Assembly: GCA_030592465.1 (NCBI GenBank)
Contig: JAUVJB010000117.1
Coordinates: 1-9,125, forward strand
DNA length: 9,125 nucleotides
Source of the DNA: Bacteroidota bacterium
GTDB lineage: Bacteria > Bacteroidota > Bacteroidia > Bacteroidales > B39-G9
Direction of reading: 5' to 3'
Shown here: positions 4,638 through 9,125 of the stretch, piece by piece
How positions within the stretch are numbered: position 1 is the stretch's first letter
How the letters are laid out: each line of letters opens with the position of its first letter
Made by a program: the position numbers and the translations under genes
Notes under the pieces: model-generated
Databases searched by the model: none
Seen by the model: only the letters and a program-made list of their open reading frames with translations
What the model was told of the DNA's origin: nothing

Positions 4638-7151
4638 ATGAAAAAATTACTCATACTTACATTAAGCTTTTTACTTTGTTTAAATGCTTTTACTCAGAAC
4701 CAAGCTGTAATAGATTCTCTAAAACAAGTTATAACAACAACACCAAACGATACCAACAAAGTAAAGCTATTATTACAACTAGGCTATCAATACGAAAACA
4801 TAATACCTGACACCGCCTTGTTTTATTACCAAAAAGCTCTTGATATTTCAAAAAATATTAAGACAAAAAAATTTATTGCCAAATGCTTAACTTATATCGG
4901 CATTGTATATGAAAATCAAGGTTCATATGACAAAGCAATAGAATATTATCTTAAATCTCTTAATATATTTAAAGAACTCGGCAACAAAAAGGGAATTGCA
5001 AACTGTTATATCAATATCGGCAATATTCACTCTATGCAAGGCTCTTATAACAAGGCAATGAAGTATTATCTTAAAGCTCTTAAAGTAAAAAAAGAACTTG
5101 GCGATAAACAAGGAATGTCAAATTGTTACAACAATATCGGCAATGTTTACGAAAACCAAAGCTCTTATGACAAGGCAATTAAATATTATCTTAAATCTCT
5201 TAAAATAGATGAAGAACTTGGCGATAAACAAGGAATGTCAAAATGTTACAACAATATAGGTAACGTTAACTATTATCAAGGCTCTTATGACAAGGCAATT
5301 GAGTATTTTCTTAAATCTCTTAAAATTGTCGAAAAACTTGGCAACAAAAAGGGAATGTCTGACTGTTACTCAAATATCGGCTGCGTTCACGATGAGCAAG
5401 GTTCTTATGACAAGGCAATTGAGTATTTTCTTAAATCTTTTAAAATAGATGAAGAACTTGGCAATAAACACGGAATGTCTAAATGTTACAACAATATCGG
5501 TATTGTTTACAAAGAACAAGGCTCAAATGACAAGGTTCACCCTGTGAAGCGAGACAGTTTGTTTAACAGAGCAAATGAATATTATCTTAAATCGCTTAAG
5601 ATTAGAGAAGAACTCGGCGACAAAAACGGAATTGCGAACTGTTACAACAATATTGGCATTGTTTGCAATGAACAAGGTTCATATAACAAGGCAATTGAAT
5701 ATTATCTTAAAGCACTTAAAATAAAAGAAGAACTCGGCGATAAAAACGGGATAGCAGCGATATATAATAATATTGCCGATTTAAATATAACTCTTGCAGA
5801 TTCGTCAGCTTTAAACGATAACCAAAGAAACAACTATCTTAACAAAGCTGTTGAATATGGCAAAAAAGCTATTGAACTTTCCAAAGAAATAGAAGCAATG
5901 CAAAGAGAAAATTTTGCTGCAAATATGCTAATGAAGGCCTATAAAAAGCTTGGTAACAATAAAAAAGCAATGGAATATGCCGAAATTTATATTACCACCA
6001 AAGACAGTATGTTCAATAAAGAAAAAACCAAAGCACTTACAGAAATGCAGGTAAAATATGAGGCAGAGAAAAAGCAGTTGCAAATAGAAAAAATGGAAAA
6101 ACAAAAACTCTTAGACCAAAAAACCATAGAAGTACAGCAGGCACAAAACCGCAAACAACTGATTATTATATTTTCATCAATAGCCGGTTTTATAATTGTG
6201 CTTGTTTTTTCAATTATTATACTGCGAATGTTCCGTCAGAAACGTAGGGCTAACATTTTGCTTGCTCAACAAAACGAAGAAATAAAACAGCAAAAAGAAG
6301 AAATATCAGCACAGCGCGACCTTGCCGCCAATCAACGCGACCTTATTATCGAACAAAAAAAAGAACTAACCGACAGCATACATTATGCTTACAGAATACA
6401 GTCGGCAGCAATACCAAGCGATGAGTATATTTCATCCATACTGTCTGATTATTTTATACTTTACAAACCCCGCGATATTGTAAGCGGTGATTTTTACTGG
6501 CTCGGGAAATATGGTAATAAAATAGTTATTCTTGCTGCCGATTGTACAGGTCACGGTGTTCCCGGTGCATTTATGAGCATGTTAGGAGTTGCCTTTTTAA
6601 ACGAAATAGTGAATAAAGAAAACATTACATCACCTGCTGATATTTTAAATAAGTTGAGAGAAGATATAATAAAAGCACTTAAGCAAAAAGGTAAAGAAGG
6701 AGAATCAAAAGACGGAATGGACGTAGCAGCCATTACTATTGATACAGAAACAAATAAACTTGAATATTCCGGTGCTAATAATCCTTTATATATAGTGAAA
6801 AGTAAAAAGGTAAAAGTTGAAAGTGAGAAAATTGATGAGTTTGAGGGTTTAACAGAAATAAAAGCCAACAAACAACCTGTTGCAATATACATAAAAATGG
6901 AGCCGTTTATTAATCACGAAATTAATTTGCAAAAAAACGATATAATTTACATCTTCTCCGATGGTTATGCCGACCAGTTTGGCGGACCAAAAGGTAAAAA
7001 GTTTAAATACAAACCTTTTAAACGCTTATTATTAGAAAACATTAATAAGCCAATGAAAAAACAGAAAGAAATATTGAATAAAACCTTTGAAGAATGGAAA
7101 GGAGAATTAGAACAAATTGATGATGTATTAGTTTTAGGCATTAAAATCTAA
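4638..7151 (+). CDS. Exported TPR sensor - transmembrane - coiled coil - PP2C/SpoIIE phosphatase
   Basis: The chosen start is ATG 4638 (837 residues); its first codons, MKKLLILTLSFLLCLNAFTQ, form a clear signal peptide. A TTG at 4620 would add six residues. About nine or ten TPR units, mostly exactly 40 residues long (core NNIGxVYxxQGSYDKAIEYYLKSL), fill residues 50-440. A lysine/glutamine-rich coiled coil leads to one membrane helix at about 508-531, followed by RQKRR and a second coiled coil to about 585. The phosphatase domain shows the PP2C/SpoIIE metal residues: D618 in DIVSGDFYW, D635 in ADCTGHG, D692 in DGMD, D775 in FSDGYAD and D828/D829 in QIDDVLV. Topology inferred from this: TPRs in the periplasm, phosphatase in the cytoplasm. 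Known: such proteins dephosphorylate Ser/Thr on partner-switch regulators such as anti-sigma antagonists. No partner gene is adjacent. The gene lies 159 bases after the Fic stop, with no recognised promoter box between them. Confidence 0.9.
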   Translation: MKKLLILTLSFLLCLNAFTQNQAVIDSLKQVITTTPNDTNKVKLLLQLGYQYENIIPDTALFYYQKALDISKNIKTKKFIAKCLTYIGIVYENQGSYDKAIEYYLKSLNIFKELGNKKGIANCYINIGNIHSMQGSYNKAMKYYLKALKVKKELGDKQGMSNCYNNIGNVYENQSSYDKAIKYYLKSLKIDEELGDKQGMSKCYNNIGNVNYYQGSYDKAIEYFLKSLKIVEKLGNKKGMSDCYSNIGCVHDEQGSYDKAIEYFLKSFKIDEELGNKHGMSKCYNNIGIVYKEQGSNDKVHPVKRDSLFNRANEYYLKSLKIREELGDKNGIANCYNNIGIVCNEQGSYNKAIEYYLKALKIKEELGDKNGIAAIYNNIADLNITLADSSALNDNQRNNYLNKAVEYGKKAIELSKEIEAMQRENFAANMLMKAYKKLGNNKKAMEYAEIYITTKDSMFNKEKTKALTEMQVKYEAEKKQLQIEKMEKQKLLDQKTIEVQQAQNRKQLIIIFSSIAGFIIVLVFSIIILRMFRQKRRANILLAQQNEEIKQQKEEISAQRDLAANQRDLIIEQKKELTDSIHYAYRIQSAAIPSDEYISSILSDYFILYKPRDIVSGDFYWLGKYGNKIVILAADCTGHGVPGAFMSMLGVAFLNEIVNKENITSPADILNKLREDIIKALKQKGKEGESKDGMDVAAITIDTETNKLEYSGANNPLYIVKSKKVKVESEKIDEFEGLTEIKANKQPVAIYIKMEPFINHEINLQKNDIIYIFSDGYADQFGGPKGKKFKYKPFKRLLLENINKPMKKQKEILNKTFEEWKGELEQIDDVLVLGIKI
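4923..5798 (+). repeat. 120-bp tandem DNA repeat encoding TPR units, with one 36-bp insertion
   Basis: Seven units begin at 4923, 5043, 5163, 5283, 5403, 5523 and 5679. All are 120 bp except the sixth, which is 156 bp because of an in-frame 36-bp insertion at 5535-5570 (VHPVKRDSLFNR). Nucleotide identity between units is high, for instance the recurring GACAAGGCAATT and TATTATCTTAAA, so the array probably grew by unequal exchange and could vary in copy number between strains. The insertion opens with a small dyad, TTCAC-CCT-GTGAA at 5536-5548. Confidence 0.85.
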
Positions 7152-7280
7152 ATTTACTTAAAATAGTTTGGAGTTTAGAATTGAGAATAATATGAACATT
7201 ATTTAGTGCTTAAAAAAGACTCTGTAACCTGCTCTATTATTGATATTACTCACATTATTATTAATTGTAAAATGTGTTTC

Positions 7281-7381
7281 CCGAAAAAACGGCACAGGCT
7301 GTGAGATTGCTTCGCTTAGTTGTAAAATAAAAACCGTTTTAATCCGCCAGCTGACGAATTAACCCTTTGCCGATTTCTCGG
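7281..7381. repeat. Cluster of small inverted repeats, probable dispersed intergenic repeat and terminator region
   Basis: The 289-base gap between the two convergent genes (7152-7440) carries four dyads. They are CCG-A6-CGG (7281-7292), CACAG-G-CTGTG (7293-7303), an imperfect 24-base palindrome (7339-7362, arms TTAATCCGCCAG and CTGACGAATTAA), and CCGA-TTTC-TCGG (7370-7381). In the 24-base palindrome the two mismatches become G-U pairs in minus-strand RNA, giving a full 12-pair stem. A TTTTTATTTT stretch follows five bases later, so it could end the lipoprotein transcript. The GC content is higher than in the surroundings. These phrases look to me like intergenic repeats common in Bacteroidota genomes, but that is recollection. 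No gene was found in the gap. Confidence 0.45.
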
Positions 7382-7440
7382 AGAGGATTTAATTTTTATA
7401 ATTTTTTTTGTGCAGTTTGTTTGAAAAGGAAACCAAACCT

Positions 7441-8439
7441 TTATTCAATCATTTTAGGTATCCCGACATAATAAAGGTCAAAGCCTCCTTGTCCTGTGGG
7501 TTTGTTTGAAGAAAAAAGCATCAGGTCGTTTTCAAAATTAATTGATAAGGCAGTTACCGGACGATATTCATCATATTGCGTATTTATTGAATCGCCAAAA
7601 TTAACAGGTTCTGTCCAATCACCATTCTCATATAATGAATACCACAAATCAAAACCACCATAACCTCCTGCTCTATCTGAAGTGAAAACAAGCAAATTGC
7701 CATTTAAAAAAGGACATTTATCATCTGCAGAGCTGTTTAAAACACTAACTCTTGATATTCTATGACTTGCATCACTATTTAACCATGTAAAGATATTAAT
7801 ACTATCAGGCACATCAACTGAAAAAATATCAAACTGCCCGTCTCTGTTTGATGTAAAAAATATTTTATCTGCTTTTGAATTAAAACTCGGATATGCATCA
7901 TCAAAATCAGAGTTTAAAACTTTTGCATTATACACATCACTAATCTCAACATCTTCGGGCTGTGCCGTATTTTGAAAATATTTCAAAAAATAAATATCTA
8001 AGTTCCCTGTGCTGTCGTTAGCAATGAACTGCAAAATTTTATTATCACTTAATACCCCGGAAATTGAATATGGACCAAACTCATTATATTTTGTATTAAT
8101 CTTGCTAAGAATCTGATTATAAAAATCCTCAACATAATCAGCATATTCATAAACATTAGTGTATAAATTGTCGTCCTGAACATATTGAAAATCAACACAT
8201 ATACTTATTATATCAAAGTTCTTGCCTTGACTGTGTCGGTTTGTAGAAAACATTAATCCAATTGTTTTATTAATATATTTAATGTCAAGATTATAATCAT
8301 CGTAGGGACTGTTTGCATCAGAAAGGTTTACCGGAACATTGGGGAATACTCCTTTTCCATCATTATCATTTATATCTTCACAACTTGATAAAAAGAATAA
8401 GACAAATGCTATTAAAATTGCTTTATTAAATCGTATCAT
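7441..8439 (-). CDS. PD40 (WD40-like) beta-propeller lipoprotein
   Basis: This 332-residue protein starts with a lipoprotein signal, MIRFNKAILIAFVLFFLSSC, with C20 as the predicted lipidated cysteine. EDINDND follows it, and acidic residues right after the cysteine are known to send lipoproteins to the cell surface in several Bacteroidota. At least four PD40/TolB-like blade motifs are visible: residues 64-80 (FSTNRHSQGKNFDIISI), 194-207 (FFTSNRDGQFDIFS), 251-266 (FTSDRAGGYGGFDLWY) and 309-324 (FSSNKPTGQGGFDLYY). Known: such repeats form propellers, often joined to OmpA or peptidase domains; here the protein ends with the propeller. It probably binds a protein or glycan at the envelope, and no enzymatic residues were recognised. 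It begins 58 bases after the helicase stop on the same strand, so the two may be co-transcribed. No promoter box was seen between them. Confidence 0.8.
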   Translation of the reverse strand: MIRFNKAILIAFVLFFLSSCEDINDNDGKGVFPNVPVNLSDANSPYDDYNLDIKYINKTIGLMFSTNRHSQGKNFDIISICVDFQYVQDDNLYTNVYEYADYVEDFYNQILSKINTKYNEFGPYSISGVLSDNKILQFIANDSTGNLDIYFLKYFQNTAQPEDVEISDVYNAKVLNSDFDDAYPSFNSKADKIFFTSNRDGQFDIFSVDVPDSINIFTWLNSDASHRISRVSVLNSSADDKCPFLNGNLLVFTSDRAGGYGGFDLWYSLYENGDWTEPVNFGDSINTQYDEYRPVTALSINFENDLMLFSSNKPTGQGGFDLYYVGIPKMIE

Positions 8440-8497
8440 ATTTATATATTTTATAAATAAGACGCAGATTAAAAATAAAGGTTGCTTTTTTATACGA

Positions 8498-9125
8498 TTA
8501 TGAATTCATAATTTTCAGTTTCGCAAATTTTAACAACAACTGCTTTTGTCCTGATGATTGAAAAAAAATCATTGCTTTAATATTTGGGAATTCACCTTCA
8601 ATGCTAATCACTTTACCAAATCCGAAACGTTGATGTTTAACGCTCATGCCTACTTGAATTTTTTTCGGGTCATCAGCAATAAAGTTATTATCGGGTACAT
8701 TTTTAACGTTGGCATCTTTTAATTTTTTGAATTTCTTATTTGGTTGTACGCTGACTGTTTCAAGTTTTGATTTTACCGAATTAGAATTAGACTTGTAATT
8801 ATATTTAGTTTTATACCGAGGTTTGAAATCATTAAAATCATCATCATCCTGCTCAATATCAGGCTCTTCTTTGGCCACTTCTAAATATTTACTGTCAATA
8901 TCTTTAATGAAACGGCTAGGTCTGCAATCTGATAACACACCCCATTTATAACGATTTAAGGCATACGAAATTTGAACTTGTTTTTCGGCACGAGTAATCG
9001 CCACATAAAACAGCCTCCTCTCTTCTTCCAGTTCTTGTTGTGTAGAAGTTGACATATATGAAGGAAAAAGCTCTTCTTCAACGCCAACTATATATACATA
9101 TTTAAACTCTAATCCCTTAGCTGAA
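8498..9125 (-). CDS. pcrA: C-terminal part of UvrD/PcrA-type superfamily 1 DNA helicase (5' end outside window)
   Basis: The frame is open to the right edge, with about 208 residues visible; the ATG at 9055 is internal. The visible part starts inside helicase motif V (SAKGLEFKYVYIVGVEEELFP), then motif VI (EEERRLFYVAITRAEK, with the arginines that contact ATP). Next come the usual YKWGVLSDCRPSRFI segment and an acidic, poorly conserved linker (DIEQDDDDFNDF). A C-terminal tudor-like domain (VGMSVKHQRFGFGKVISIEG to LLLKFAKLKIM) is typical of UvrD/PcrA and binds RNA polymerase in the studied homologues. Role: 3'-5' DNA unwinding in repair, replication restart and removal of stalled polymerase. 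This is a core gene, so the right end is probably the stable chromosome flank. The choice between the symbols pcrA and uvrD is a convention and cannot be settled here. Confidence 0.92.
   Translation of the reverse strand, partial: SAKGLEFKYVYIVGVEEELFPSYMSTSTQQELEEERRLFYVAITRAEKQVQISYALNRYKWGVLSDCRPSRFIKDIDSKYLEVAKEEPDIEQDDDDFNDFKPRYKTKYNYKSNSNSVKSKLETVSVQPNKKFKKLKDANVKNVPDNNFIADDPKKIQVGMSVKHQRFGFGKVISIEGEFPNIKAMIFFQSSGQKQLLLKFAKLKIMNS

Noticed and set aside
4923..5798. CRISPR-like regularly spaced repeats
   Set aside because: The 120-bp period is in frame, the whole unit is coding, and the product is a standard 40-residue TPR array; there are no unique spacers.
8497..8512. Perfect 16-base palindrome ATTATGAATTCATAAT over the helicase stop codon
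   Set aside because: It has no T-run after it on the minus strand and is mostly A/T, so neither a terminator nor an operator can be supported.

Overview
The window is AT-rich DNA that looks like Bacteroidota. Start codons mostly lack Shine-Dalgarno sequences. Two upstream regions carry the TAnnTTTG type of -7 promoter box known from Bacteroides. The protein set also fits: a TPR/transmembrane/SpoIIE-type phosphatase, a PD40 beta-propeller lipoprotein with an acidic stretch after the lipobox cysteine, and a UvrD/PcrA helicase. No rRNA, tRNA, transposase or CRISPR array was seen.

The left half (about 1-4480, + strand) looks accessory and conflict-related. It begins with the C-terminal part of a probable HEPN-domain protein, cut by the window edge, with an RNAIAH (Rx4H) motif. 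A nested inverted repeat follows. Next is a two-gene operon encoding an ABC-type ATPase (RloA/AbiLi-like) and an RloB/AbiLii-like protein that overlaps it by 8 bases. This operon is preceded by a promoter whose -7 box is one arm of a 12-bp palindrome. A 498-base gap leads to a class II (self-inhibited) Fic AMP-transferase gene. The Fic promoter and first codons are covered by five or six copies of a TAAgtaTTTTTCAC motif spaced 20-30 bp apart, which is the most unusual non-coding signal here.

The right half looks more like ordinary chromosome. A long + strand gene encodes an exported TPR sensor joined through one membrane helix and a coiled coil to a cytoplasmic PP2C/SpoIIE phosphatase; its TPR region is a 120-bp DNA-level tandem repeat. 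A 289-base gap rich in small inverted repeats, probably a dispersed intergenic repeat, separates it from two minus-strand genes. These are a PD40 lipoprotein and the C-terminal part of a UvrD/PcrA helicase, which runs off the right edge.

The RloA-RloB pair resembles known ATPase-plus-nuclease anti-phage systems. HEPN and Fic proteins are also common in defence or toxin-type loci, so the left half may be a small defence island. Nothing in the sequence shows that HEPN, RloAB and Fic act together: the gaps are long and each appears to be a separate transcription unit. Four annotated starts differ from the longest possible reading frame: RloB at 1899, Fic at 2955, the TPR phosphatase at 4638, and the HEPN frame, which is open to the left edge.
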